Of a stretch of 64,000 nt of DNA, positions 55,411-63,846 are shown piece by piece. This stretch comes from Tenacibaculum sp. 190524A05c (GTDB taxonomy: Bacteria; Bacteroidota; Bacteroidia; Flavobacteriales; Flavobacteriaceae), in the NCBI RefSeq assembly GCF_964036595.1, contig NZ_OZ038523.1, positions 834,501-898,500 of the forward strand. The letters are read 5' to 3'. A model generated the notes under the pieces. The model did no database searches and was not told the origin of the DNA. It saw only the letters and a program-made list of their open reading frames with translations. How positions within the stretch are numbered: position 1 is the first letter of the stretch; each line of letters begins with the position of its first letter. Made by a program: the position numbers and the translations under genes.

Positions 55411-56235
55411 TTATTTATTTCTGTCGGCGATTGCGACTATAATATTTGAGATTTTAATTCCTATATTTTCTTTAAAATTTCCTTCATATTCATCATCTTC
55501 TATCGATCTTTCGACTTCAGCAAGAATTAATTCAGGGTTAATTTTTAAATTCGATTTTTTCAACTGAAATTTAATACTATCTAATACATCATTCCTATTT
55601 AATTTTAAGTTCGCATAGTATTCTTTTACTTCAGTTGGTGTGTGGGTTACAGCATATAATAAATCTTCTCCATTAATTTGAATTCTATTCTTTTTTGTGA
55701 CTGGTTTTACCAAATTGTCTAAATTCTTTAATTCAACAGGAACATCAGTATTTTTAGCCGCAAAGGACTCTTGATTTTTCTTTACTTCAAATGTTTTATC
55801 AATAACCTTAATAGGATTATCTAAATTCACCTCCATAACCTTATCTGATTTATCTGACGATTTTATCGCTTTAACAGGTTCTTTTACTAAAGCTATTTCT
55901 GATGTATTTTCAACTATATCTTCTTCTACAGTGATTTTCTTCTCAATTAATATTTTATCCTCTACATTTTCTTTTTCTTCTGGAGCAGTTACTATAATGT
56001 TATTATTAACTGGAGTAGTATTTACATCTACTGTATTCGTATTCATTTTCAGGAAAATACCTAATAACAAAATAATACTGGCTGCGATTCCAATGAAATA
56101 GAAAACATTCTTCTTAGATTTTTTTTCAGACTCATCTAACATATTCTCCATTCGCTCCCATGAAGAAATTGAAGGTTCAAGGTTTCTATCTTGAAATTTT
56201 TCTCTTATGATTCTATCTAATTTACTTTCTTCCAT
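55411..56235 (-). CDS. Single-pass membrane protein, probable anti-sigma factor
   Basis: A 274-residue protein. The cytoplasmic N-terminus (DRIIREKFQDRNLEPSISSWERMENML) resembles the short start of many Bacteroidota anti-sigma-like proteins, followed by one membrane helix (FYFIGIAASIILLLGIFL) and a periplasmic Lys/Glu/Val-rich segment. No zinc motif (HxxxCxxC) is seen. The gene overlaps the 3' end of the sigma factor gene by 14 bp, which supports a regulatory partner role. Confidence 0.6.
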   Translation of the reverse strand: MEESKLDRIIREKFQDRNLEPSISSWERMENMLDESEKKSKKNVFYFIGIAASIILLLGIFLKMNTNTVDVNTTPVNNNIIVTAPEEKENVEDKILIEKKITVEEDIVENTSEIALVKEPVKAIKSSDKSDKVMEVNLDNPIKVIDKTFEVKKNQESFAAKNTDVPVELKNLDNLVKPVTKKNRIQINGEDLLYAVTHTPTEVKEYYANLKLNRNDVLDSIKFQLKKSNLKINPELILAEVERSIEDDEYEGNFKENIGIKISNIIVAIADRNK

Positions 56236-56782
56236 GGCTCACTTCATTCATTTTAATGTAATTGGTTTGCAACCATTTTCTTGCTTTAAATAATTGCGAC
56301 TTTGATGTACTTTCTGAAATATTCAACTTCTTTGCTATTTCAGAATGTTTGTAACCTTCGATAGCATATAAATTAAATACAATTTTATATCCTTCGGGTA
56401 ATTTGTCGATTAGATTCTGAATATCTTCAACCGAAGTGTTTTCCATATTTTCAATGGACGCTTCAGAGAACACATATTCTTCATCTGTAAGGACCAATAA
56501 ATTCTTTTTCCTTAAATAAGAAATACAAGTATTTACCATAATTCTGCGAATCCAACCTTCAAAACTTCCTTCGTTCTTAAAAGCTTTGATATTGGTAAAT
56601 ACCTTTAAAAAACCTGATAGCATTAATTCTTCTGCATGATGTAAATCCTTTACATATTGTCTGCATACTCCTAACATTTTAGGAGAATACATTTCAAACA
56701 GCTGCTTTTGAGCTTCTCTGTTTTGCTTTTGTGCCTTTTTAATCAAATTGGCCTGACTTGTATGTAAAGAAATAATTTTCAA
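56222..56782 (-). CDS. ECF-type RNA polymerase sigma factor
   Basis: A 186-residue sigma-70 family protein with region 2 (AQKQLFEMYSPKMLGVCRQYVKD, then GSFEGWIRRIMVNTCISYLR) and region 4 (LIDKLPEGYKIVFNLYAIEG followed by KHSEIAKKLNISESTSKSQLFKARKWL). First gene of a three-gene set with a probable anti-sigma factor and an outer-membrane protein. Stimulus unknown. Confidence 0.9.
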   Translation of the reverse strand: MKIISLHTSQANLIKKAQKQNREAQKQLFEMYSPKMLGVCRQYVKDLHHAEELMLSGFLKVFTNIKAFKNEGSFEGWIRRIMVNTCISYLRKKNLLVLTDEEYVFSEASIENMENTSVEDIQNLIDKLPEGYKIVFNLYAIEGYKHSEIAKKLNISESTSKSQLFKARKWLQTNYIKMNEVSHGRK

Positions 56783-56851
56783 AAGTTTTCTTGCTATAAA
56801 GTGCCTTACAAATATAAAGACGTACGATTTTTAAAAAGGGTTGCCTGAAGT

Positions 56852-56898
56852 AAAAAAAAATAAAAAATAAACCTTCTAGTTGGGGGCTAGAAGGTTTA
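56852..56898 (-). terminator. Minus-strand Rho-independent terminator
   Basis: 12-bp stem (arms 56868-56879 and 56887-56898) followed on the minus strand by a stretch of about 16 mostly T bases. It lies 348 bp after mqo, so it may end a long mqo 3' UTR or a separate short RNA. Confidence 0.7.
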
Positions 56899-56900
56899 AG

Positions 56901-56954
56901 TTACATAATCTTATTGATTGTAACTGCGGGGGAATTCAATTGTCTTTTTCTCAT
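56901..56954 (-). CDS. Possible 17-residue ORF before a terminator
   Basis: Reads MRKRQLNSPAVTINKIM and stops 3 bp before the hairpin. A near-match promoter (TTG, 17 bp, TAATTTTA on the minus strand) ends about 3 bp before the ATG. It could be a small RNA instead; weak evidence. Confidence 0.22.
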   Translation of the reverse strand: MRKRQLNSPAVTINKIM

Positions 56955-57245
56955 TACTAAAATTATATATTTCCTTCAAATTCAAGGCAGGAAAAACACC
57001 TTTTAACCTATTGATTAACAAATATTTAAGTGTTTAAAATTATCAAACTAACTCTAAACAAAACAAAACACCAAAAACAACACAAAAAACTGATTTACAA
57101 TATTTTAAATTCAAGCATAGTAATCTACCGTGACTAATCTTACTTGTTTAGATAGATATTCTCCTCAGGAAAAACACCTAATAAAACACTCAAAATCAAA
57201 ACCATACCATAACCCAACATTCTTAATACTTGAAAAATTCAAATT

Positions 57246-58727
57246 TTAATCATTTAGTTTTAGTATTCTATTTACTCGGTTTAATTCAGATTTAAATAAA
57301 GTTTCTGAAACGGTTTCATTATAAAATGGAACTATTTTTTCTAATATTTTTTTATTCTTATCAGAAGAAAGTAATTCCGGAAAAGCATTTTCCAATACTT
57401 CCAACATAATTGCCGTTGCGGTTGAAGCACCTGGAGAAGCTCCTAATAAACATGTAATACTTCCATCTTTACTACTAATAACTTCAGTTCCGAATTGAAG
57501 TTTTCCTCCTTCATATTCATCTTGTTTTATGATTTGTACCCGTTGACCGGCTTTAACAACATCCCAATCCTCACTTTTCGCATCTTTCATAAACTTTCGT
57601 AAAGACTCCATTCGATCTTCTTTATTCATCATAACTTGATGAACAAGATATTTTGTTAGTGGTAAATTATGCCAAAATGCTCCCAACATTGGAGAAATAT
57701 TATCAAACTGTATGGATTTAAACAAATCTAAGTTTGATCCTTCTTTTAAAAATTTTGGACTAAATCCTGCAAAAGGTCCGAATAACAATGATTTTTCACC
57801 GTCAATATAACGTGTATCTAAATGCGGAGTAGACATTGGAGGATCTCCAATTCCTGCTTTACTATATACTTTTGCATTATGCTGGCTTATAATTTCCTTG
57901 TTATTACAAACTAGCCACTCACCACTAACTGGGAATCCTCCGAATCCTTCTTTTTCTTCTATTTCTACTTTTTGAAGCAATAGCAAACTCGCTCCTCCTG
58001 CTCCAATAAAAACATGTTCGGCATCAACCTGTTGTTTTTCCTTTGTTTTCGTATTTTCAACCTCAACAGTCCAATCGATATTCGTATCTGGATCAACATC
58101 TAAAACTTGATGATTACAATGAACAGGTGTATCGAATTTTTCTTCAAGTATTTTAAATAATTCTTTTGTTAATTCTCCGTAATTCAATTCGGTTCCTCTA
58201 TCAATTCGAGATGCAGCCATTATTTCTCCTTCTTTCCTATTGTTCATAATTAAAGGAAACCATTCCCTCATTTTTTCAAAATCCTTAGTGAATTCGATGG
58301 AATCAAACATAAAATGGTTTTTAAAAGCTTCAAATCTCTTTTCTAAGTATTCACTATTTTCTTTTCCAGTAACCCAACTGTGATGTTTAACAGGCATTAC
58401 GAATTTACTTGGATCTTCTATTAAACCTTCTGAAGTTAAATATGCCCACAATTGTTTTGAAATTTCAAATTGAGTACAGATTCTAACTGCTTTTTCTATT
58501 GATATTGTTCCGTCTTCTTTTTCTGGACAATAATTCAGCTCACACAATGCAGCGTGTCCAGTTCCTGCATTATTCCAAGCTGCTGAACTCTCTAGAGCAA
58601 CTTCTTCTAGACGTTCTAATATTAATATTTTCAACGAAGGATCTAACAATTTTGCTAGCAGTGCTAAGTTTGCACTCATGATACCTCCACCTACACAGAT
58701 TAAGTCGTACTCTTTTTCGAAATTCAT
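57246..58727 (-). CDS. mqo: Malate:quinone oxidoreductase
   Basis: A 493-residue FAD enzyme that oxidises malate to oxaloacetate with electrons to quinone at the inner membrane. The FAD-binding start is YDLICVGGGIMSANLALLAK; ESSAAWNNAGTGHAALCELNY, ASRIDRGTELNYGELT, FGPFAGFSPKFLKEGS and LGASPGASTATAIMLEVL are all Mqo hallmarks. The ATG at 58727 (MNFEKEYD) was chosen since an upstream in-frame start would add 25 poorly conserved hydrophobic residues. Divergent from a zinc-ribbon-like gene. Confidence 0.95.
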   Translation of the reverse strand: MNFEKEYDLICVGGGIMSANLALLAKLLDPSLKILILERLEEVALESSAAWNNAGTGHAALCELNYCPEKEDGTISIEKAVRICTQFEISKQLWAYLTSEGLIEDPSKFVMPVKHHSWVTGKENSEYLEKRFEAFKNHFMFDSIEFTKDFEKMREWFPLIMNNRKEGEIMAASRIDRGTELNYGELTKELFKILEEKFDTPVHCNHQVLDVDPDTNIDWTVEVENTKTKEKQQVDAEHVFIGAGGASLLLLQKVEIEEKEGFGGFPVSGEWLVCNNKEIISQHNAKVYSKAGIGDPPMSTPHLDTRYIDGEKSLLFGPFAGFSPKFLKEGSNLDLFKSIQFDNISPMLGAFWHNLPLTKYLVHQVMMNKEDRMESLRKFMKDAKSEDWDVVKAGQRVQIIKQDEYEGGKLQFGTEVISSKDGSITCLLGASPGASTATAIMLEVLENAFPELLSSDKNKKILEKIVPFYNETVSETLFKSELNRVNRILKLND

Positions 58728-58788
58728 TGATTTTATATTATGTTTGAAGTAAATATATTTAGAATAAAATTGACTTGAAAAAATTGAT

Positions 58789-59310
58789 ATGATAAAAAAC
58801 ACTGATCATTGTAGATTATGCAATCACAATTTACCTGATATTAAATTAGGATATATCTGTAAGTTAAATAATGAATCTCCTTATTTCATAAAAACTTGCA
58901 ATAAAATCTTAATAAAGGAAATAGGCATCGAGAGAATTAAACAAATTGACATGAAAAGAAAAAAAATGAATGAATTAAAATTCGATGTTTATGGAGGTAT
59001 TATTTTTTGGCCACTATTGGGGATAACAGTTCTTATAGGAAATTATCTTTTCTTTAATTATTTATCTTCAAAAGGTATTTTCTCAACGATATCATTGATA
59101 TTTTTTGTTATTGGTATTTTTTTAATTGCAATGGGAACTGGCCCCTTTATCGAGTTTAAAAAACAAAAAAAGCTAATCGAAGAACAGGTTAAAATTATTA
59201 CTGAAACATTATCACTTTACAATAAAAAATATGTAGTTAACTATTATCCAAAGAGAAACTTTCTAGATACAAGAATAATGGTTAAAAATGTTGAGATTTT
59301 AGAAATATAG
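58789..59310 (+). CDS. Small zinc-ribbon-like membrane protein, first of a tandem pair
   Basis: A 173-residue protein. The N-terminus has KNTDHCRLCNHNLPDIKLGYICKLNN...SPYFIKTCNKI, four Cys as CxxC...C...C that could bind zinc. Two membrane helices follow (FWPLLGITVLIGNYLFFN and ISLIFFVIGIFLIAMG), then a charged tail. Same architecture as the next gene, from which it is separated by 29 bp. I know no function for the family. Confidence 0.65.
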   Translation: MIKNTDHCRLCNHNLPDIKLGYICKLNNESPYFIKTCNKILIKEIGIERIKQIDMKRKKMNELKFDVYGGIIFWPLLGITVLIGNYLFFNYLSSKGIFSTISLIFFVIGIFLIAMGTGPFIEFKKQKKLIEEQVKIITETLSLYNKKYVVNYYPKRNFLDTRIMVKNVEILEI

Positions 59311-59339
59311 AGTCATAATACTAATTAAAAAATGACCTG

Positions 59340-59834
59340 TTGGAAACTGAAAAAGTAAAAAACACTGATCATTGCGCTCTTTGTGATCTTAGTGAGACCA
59401 ATTTAAAACTAGGATTGGTCTGTAGTTTAACCAATGATTCTCCTAAATTTCATAATACGTGCACAAAAATTAAACTTAACATTTGTTTAGAAGATAAACT
59501 GGAGGAATTAGATGAAAAATCAGAAGAATTAGACTTTAGAAAATCTCAAGTGATTAGAAACTTCTTAATCTACCCTATTTTAGGAATAGCGGTTTTAGTA
59601 GGAAGTTACTTTTACTACCTTGAATTTATTAAACCATATGGAGTAATTTCCATTGAAAATGGCGAGCATTATAGCATGAATACTCTAGGAGTTTTCTTAT
59701 TGTCTTTAATTTTGGGATTTGGACTAATAGGAAAAGCAATTGGGCCTTATTTAAATTATCGAGAGGATAAAGAATTATTAAAGGTTGAATTCAATACAAT
59801 TGATAATGTATTAGACTTATATAGATTTAGATAA
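59340..59834 (+). CDS. Small zinc-ribbon-like membrane protein, second of a tandem pair
   Basis: A 164-residue protein, a paralogue of the previous one: KNTDHCALCDLSETNLKLGLVCSLTNDSPKFHNTCTKI and two helices (IYPILGIAVLVGSYFYYL and LGVFLLSLILGFGLIGKAIG). The start appears to be TTG at 59340; the only nearby ATG (59332) is out of frame and reads a nine-codon ORF. The conserved DNA AAAAAACACTGATCATTG is shared by both genes, showing recent duplication. Confidence 0.65.
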   Translation: METEKVKNTDHCALCDLSETNLKLGLVCSLTNDSPKFHNTCTKIKLNICLEDKLEELDEKSEELDFRKSQVIRNFLIYPILGIAVLVGSYFYYLEFIKPYGVISIENGEHYSMNTLGVFLLSLILGFGLIGKAIGPYLNYREDKELLKVEFNTIDNVLDLYRFR

Positions 59835-59844
59835 AATCGAATCT

Positions 59845-60936
59845 TTAAGCAAACTCTCCTGATAATGATTTGATAATACTTTTATTAGATCTTAATTTCA
59901 ACAACAGCATGGCAAAATCCATCAGATAATCTTTTTTAGAATATTTGAATATTTTCTCTTGTGAAAATTTTGCTCTTTTGTAACTCTTTAAAAAGCGTTT
60001 TTTCCAATCGGTTTCATATTGGCCTAAAGGTGTTAAATCATCTTGATGAATGGCATTTACAATTGCCTTACTCGCCATTATTGCGGACTCAAAAATGAAT
60101 TTATAACCTTCTCCAGCAATTGGATTTACTTGAGAAACACTATCTCCAACACAAACCAAATTGTTTAATACGAACTTATCTAATACTGGAGTTAATGGAA
60201 TACTACCTCCTTCTACCAATTCATTATCCTTAACTACCATTTTCTTAATAGTCGGAGATTCTAATATATCATTCAATCTTTTCTTTAGATCCTTTACCAC
60301 CTCTTCATCAAAAGTTCCAAAACCAAAAATTGCTCTTTGATTTTGTAATGGAAATACCCATCCATAACCACCTTTATACTCTTTCCCAACTAATAAATGA
60401 ACCTCTTTTGGATCACCTAAATACTTCACATTGTATTCTACACCTGTAGCAAGTTTTACTTTCTTTTCCTGTAAACCTACTTTTTTACTAATTACTCCAG
60501 CCGTTCCAGAGGCATCTACAATTATTTTTCCTTTATAAGAATTTCCTTTCTTATCTATAACCGAAGTAATGTTGCTGTGCTCATCTTGTTCAACAGAGGT
60601 TATCGCAACTTCTTTCTGAATGGTAACGTAATTCATATCTAAAGAAGCTAACATTTCTTCATGTAGTTTTTTCTTATCAAGAACATAGGCACTACCTGTA
60701 AGTTTACGTTTGAAGTTTTTAGAATATAGAATTGCTGAATTAATTTCTTGAGCAACTACATTTTCTGTAAGATCAAATTCTTCTAAGTTTATAAAACTAC
60801 CTAAGGTATTAAACGTAAAGTTTAATAAGTCTTTTTTTCGATCAAGGACTAAAGTGTTTATTTTTTGCTTTCCTAGCTCTCTAGATAACATAAGACCTGC
60901 AGTACCAGCTCCAATTATTACAACATCGTAGTTCAT
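59845..60936 (-). CDS. FAD-dependent geranylgeranyl reductase-like oxidoreductase
   Basis: A 363-residue protein with FAD dinucleotide-binding YDVVIIGAGTAGLMLSREL at the start, KIIVDASGTAG in the middle and the late FAD motif LVCVGDSVSQVNPIAGEGYKFIFES. The GYGWVFPLQNQRAIFGFGT stretch is typical of geranylgeranyl-reductase/lycopene-cyclase-type flavoproteins. Substrate is unknown; an isoprenoid side chain or another lipid is likely. Single gene. Confidence 0.75.
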   Translation of the reverse strand: MNYDVVIIGAGTAGLMLSRELGKQKINTLVLDRKKDLLNFTFNTLGSFINLEEFDLTENVVAQEINSAILYSKNFKRKLTGSAYVLDKKKLHEEMLASLDMNYVTIQKEVAITSVEQDEHSNITSVIDKKGNSYKGKIIVDASGTAGVISKKVGLQEKKVKLATGVEYNVKYLGDPKEVHLLVGKEYKGGYGWVFPLQNQRAIFGFGTFDEEVVKDLKKRLNDILESPTIKKMVVKDNELVEGGSIPLTPVLDKFVLNNLVCVGDSVSQVNPIAGEGYKFIFESAIMASKAIVNAIHQDDLTPLGQYETDWKKRFLKSYKRAKFSQEKIFKYSKKDYLMDFAMLLLKLRSNKSIIKSLSGEFA

Positions 60937-61098
60937 TATAAGTGCTCTTGTATTGTGGTCGAAAATACAGTTTTTATTTCAAAATAAATTCAGATAATTA
61001 ACAAAAGGATTTTATAAAATTAAATTGATGATAAATCTTTATGAAGCCTTTAAAAATGTAACACTTTTCAATTTTATACCACCTATTAGTAAAGCGAA

Positions 61099-61341
61099 AT
61101 GAAAAAGGAATCAAATAAAGAACAAGAAAGAAGAAACCGTTGTTATGTTGGTGAACCTTCTGAACTACATTCTTCAGAGTGGTATGGTGCTATTCTCCGA
61201 TATTTAAGTTCGTACGGAAAAAAAGAATTTAATTCAATTTATACCGAAGAGGAATCCCGTAAAAACATTCTTATTGGTTGGTTGACTAAAATTGTTTTAC
61301 TCATTGGAGCAATTGTCACTTTGACAATGACTAGCTCTTAG
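61099..61341 (+). CDS. Small single-pass membrane protein, unknown
   Basis: An 80-residue protein with a charged N-terminus (KKESNKEQERRNRCYVG), a middle part LHSSEWYGAILRYLSSYGKKEF and one C-terminal helix (GWLTKIVLLIGAIVTLTM). No family recognised. Its stop lies 3 bp from the convergent priA stop. It does look coding: intact frame with ATG and a natural ending. Confidence 0.5.
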   Translation: MKKESNKEQERRNRCYVGEPSELHSSEWYGAILRYLSSYGKKEFNSIYTEEESRKNILIGWLTKIVLLIGAIVTLTMTSS

Positions 61342-61344
61342 ATT

Positions 61345-63786
61345 TTAGTAGGCATCTACATCTATAATAAAACGAATAGGACGAAATTCCTTAACAGCTT
61401 CGAAAGTGGTTTTTACCTTTTGAAGTTGTTCTTTAGTTTTTGCTAAAGACTGTTTGGGAGGAATTTTAATCATTAAATTTTTGATGTATTGATTTCGAAC
61501 TCTTGATACTGCTGGTGCTGTTGGACCTAATACATTCTCTCTAAATACATTTTGTAGCGCTTTTGCTAACCAATTTACACCTTCATTTACCTTAACATAA
61601 TCTTTATGTTTTAAGGTGATTTTTATCAATCTATAATAAGGAGGATAATGATATTGCCAACGATCTTGTAATTGTTCGGTATACATTTCCTCGTAACTAT
61701 TCGTAGAAACTTGTTGTAATATTTGGTGATACGGATTAAAGGTTTGAATTGCTACCATTCCTTGTCTTTCTGATCTTCCCGCTCTACCAGAAACTTGAAC
61801 CATTAATTGATATGCGCGTTCGTGTGCCCTAAAATCTGGATAATTTAACATCGTATCGGCACTTAAAATTCCAACTAACAACACATTTGCAAAATCTAAT
61901 CCTTTTGATAGCATCTGTGTTCCTACTAAAATATCTATTTCTTGAGCTTCAAATGCTTCAATTATTTTCTGATAACCAAACTTTCCTCGAGTTGTATCAG
62001 AATCCATTCTACCAATATTGTGATTCGGAAATAGTTCTTTCAACTCTAATTCAATTTGTTCTGTACCAAAACCTTTAGTATCTAATGTAGAACTACCACA
62101 AGCTCCACAAGAATTAGGCATTGCTCTTTGGTAATGGCAATAGTGACATTTTAATTGATTATTGTACTTGTGATAGGTTAAACTCACATCACAATTTGGA
62201 CATTGAGGAGAATGACCACATGTTGTACATTCAACAATTGGAGAAAATCCTCGTCTGTTTTGAAAAAGTATGATTTGCTTTTTTTCTTCTAAAACATCAT
62301 TCATTAACTGAATTAGTCGGTCAGAAAAATGACCTATCATTTCCTTTTTTCTTCTTTTCTCTTTTACATCTATCAATTCAATTTTTGGCATTTGAATATT
62401 TCCATGTCTCCTATTCAAATGAACTAAACCATATTTATTTTGAGTGGTATTGAATTTTGTTTCTATGGAAGGTGTTGCAGAACCTAATAAAACTTTTGCG
62501 TTATGTAACTTTCCTAAAACTATAGCAGCATCTCTTGCATTATATCTTGGTGAAGGCTCATATTGTTTATAAGAAGATTCATGCTCTTCATCAACTACAA
62601 TTAAACCTAAGTTAGAAAATGGTAGAAATATGGTTGACCTCGCTCCTAATATGATTTGTGCTTTAACTTTATTCTGTAAAATATTATTCCATACTTCTAC
62701 TCTTTCATTTACTGAATATTTAGAGTGAAAAACAGAAATTTGATTCCCAAAATAGTTCTGTAATCTTTTTATAATTTGAGTTGTTAAAGCTATTTCTGGT
62801 AATAAGAATAATACCTGTTTACCTGTTTCTAAAACCTTCTTTATTAATTTTGTATATACTTCAGTTTTACCAGAACTTGTAACTCCATGTAATAAAGTGA
62901 TATCGTGCTTTTCAAAACTTTCCTCAATTTCTGAAAGCGCTTTGATTTGATACTCGTTTAAATTTTTAAGAGGATTTTCTTCACCTTTAAACTGGACACG
63001 ATCGGTTTGGATATGATAAAACTCAAAGATCTCTTTATCCACAAGTGCCTTTATGATTTGAGCTGAAACTCCCGATTTTTCAGAAAGCACTTTTGCTTTT
63101 ATCGGTTTTTTCTCAGTTTTTAATTGAAAAAAGGTAAGCACAACATCTCGTTGTTTTTTAGCTCTAGATAATTTGGACAATAGCTCTTGTAAACTCTCAT
63201 CCGATTTATAGTTCTTATTTAAACGAACATACTTTATCAATTTAGGTTTGTACGTTTCGTAAATCTCTTCTTTAACATGAAGCACAGCTTTATCTATCAA
63301 TTGATTGATTATCGGTAAAACCTTTTTTCTATCTAAAACTTCTGCAACTTCATGTAAGGTTAATTGCGATTGACGCTGTAAAGCTTCATATATCAAATAT
63401 TCTTGATCTGAAAGTAATTCTGTATTGCTAAAAGATTCGTTTCGATAAATAATTGTTTCACTTTCCAAAAGAAAAGCTGATGGCACAGCTGCTCTATACA
63501 CATCTCCAAGAGAACACATATAATAAGAGGCAATCCATTCCCAATGCTTTAATTGTTTTTCGTTAACAATTGGTTGTTCATCTAAAATCTGATGAATTTC
63601 TTTTGCCTCGTATAATTTTGGTGGTGTTTGATGAATATTAAAAACCAGAGCAGAATACATCTTTGTTTTTCCAAAAGACACCGCGACTCTCATTCCTTTT
63701 TGTAAGAAATCAGCTTCTTCTTTAGTTACCGAATACGTAAATAGTTTTTGTATCGGTATTGGTAATATTACATCAATAAAGTAAAT
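61345..63786 (-). CDS. priA: Primosomal protein N', replication restart helicase PriA
   Basis: An 813-residue protein if started at ATT (63786). Motifs: Walker A LLHGVTSSGKTE, DEEH in LIVVDEEHESSYKQ, GSATPSIE, zinc clusters CTTCGHSPQCPNC and CHYC...CGACG, and GTQMLSKGLDF with AGRAGRSE. The first in-frame ATG (63693) would begin at MRVAVSFG, cutting off 31 residues that read YFIDVILPIPIQKLFTYSVT..., a clear PriA N-terminus needed for 3'-end DNA binding. An in-frame TAG lies at 63805-63807, and only ATT or TTA codons lie between, so an AUU start is the best reading. Convergent with a small gene. Confidence 0.92.
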   Translation of the reverse strand: MYFIDVILPIPIQKLFTYSVTKEEADFLQKGMRVAVSFGKTKMYSALVFNIHQTPPKLYEAKEIHQILDEQPIVNEKQLKHWEWIASYYMCSLGDVYRAAVPSAFLLESETIIYRNESFSNTELLSDQEYLIYEALQRQSQLTLHEVAEVLDRKKVLPIINQLIDKAVLHVKEEIYETYKPKLIKYVRLNKNYKSDESLQELLSKLSRAKKQRDVVLTFFQLKTEKKPIKAKVLSEKSGVSAQIIKALVDKEIFEFYHIQTDRVQFKGEENPLKNLNEYQIKALSEIEESFEKHDITLLHGVTSSGKTEVYTKLIKKVLETGKQVLFLLPEIALTTQIIKRLQNYFGNQISVFHSKYSVNERVEVWNNILQNKVKAQIILGARSTIFLPFSNLGLIVVDEEHESSYKQYEPSPRYNARDAAIVLGKLHNAKVLLGSATPSIETKFNTTQNKYGLVHLNRRHGNIQMPKIELIDVKEKRRKKEMIGHFSDRLIQLMNDVLEEKKQIILFQNRRGFSPIVECTTCGHSPQCPNCDVSLTYHKYNNQLKCHYCHYQRAMPNSCGACGSSTLDTKGFGTEQIELELKELFPNHNIGRMDSDTTRGKFGYQKIIEAFEAQEIDILVGTQMLSKGLDFANVLLVGILSADTMLNYPDFRAHERAYQLMVQVSGRAGRSERQGMVAIQTFNPYHQILQQVSTNSYEEMYTEQLQDRWQYHYPPYYRLIKITLKHKDYVKVNEGVNWLAKALQNVFRENVLGPTAPAVSRVRNQYIKNLMIKIPPKQSLAKTKEQLQKVKTTFEAVKEFRPIRFIIDVDAY

Positions 63787-63846
63787 GGCTAAACTATTTA
63801 AAAACTATATCAAATCTAAGCAAATTTCACTACATTGTTAGAATAA

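Larger units (their letters stand above)
56783..57245. other. Intergenic region, AT-rich, with one hairpin and a possible tiny ORF
   Basis: 463 bases between the sigma factor start and the mqo stop. It holds the stem TAAACCTTCTAG / CTAGAAGGTTTA (56868-56898), which is followed on the minus strand by a long T-rich run, and a possible 17-residue minus-strand ORF just upstream of it. Nothing else recognised. Confidence 0.5.
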
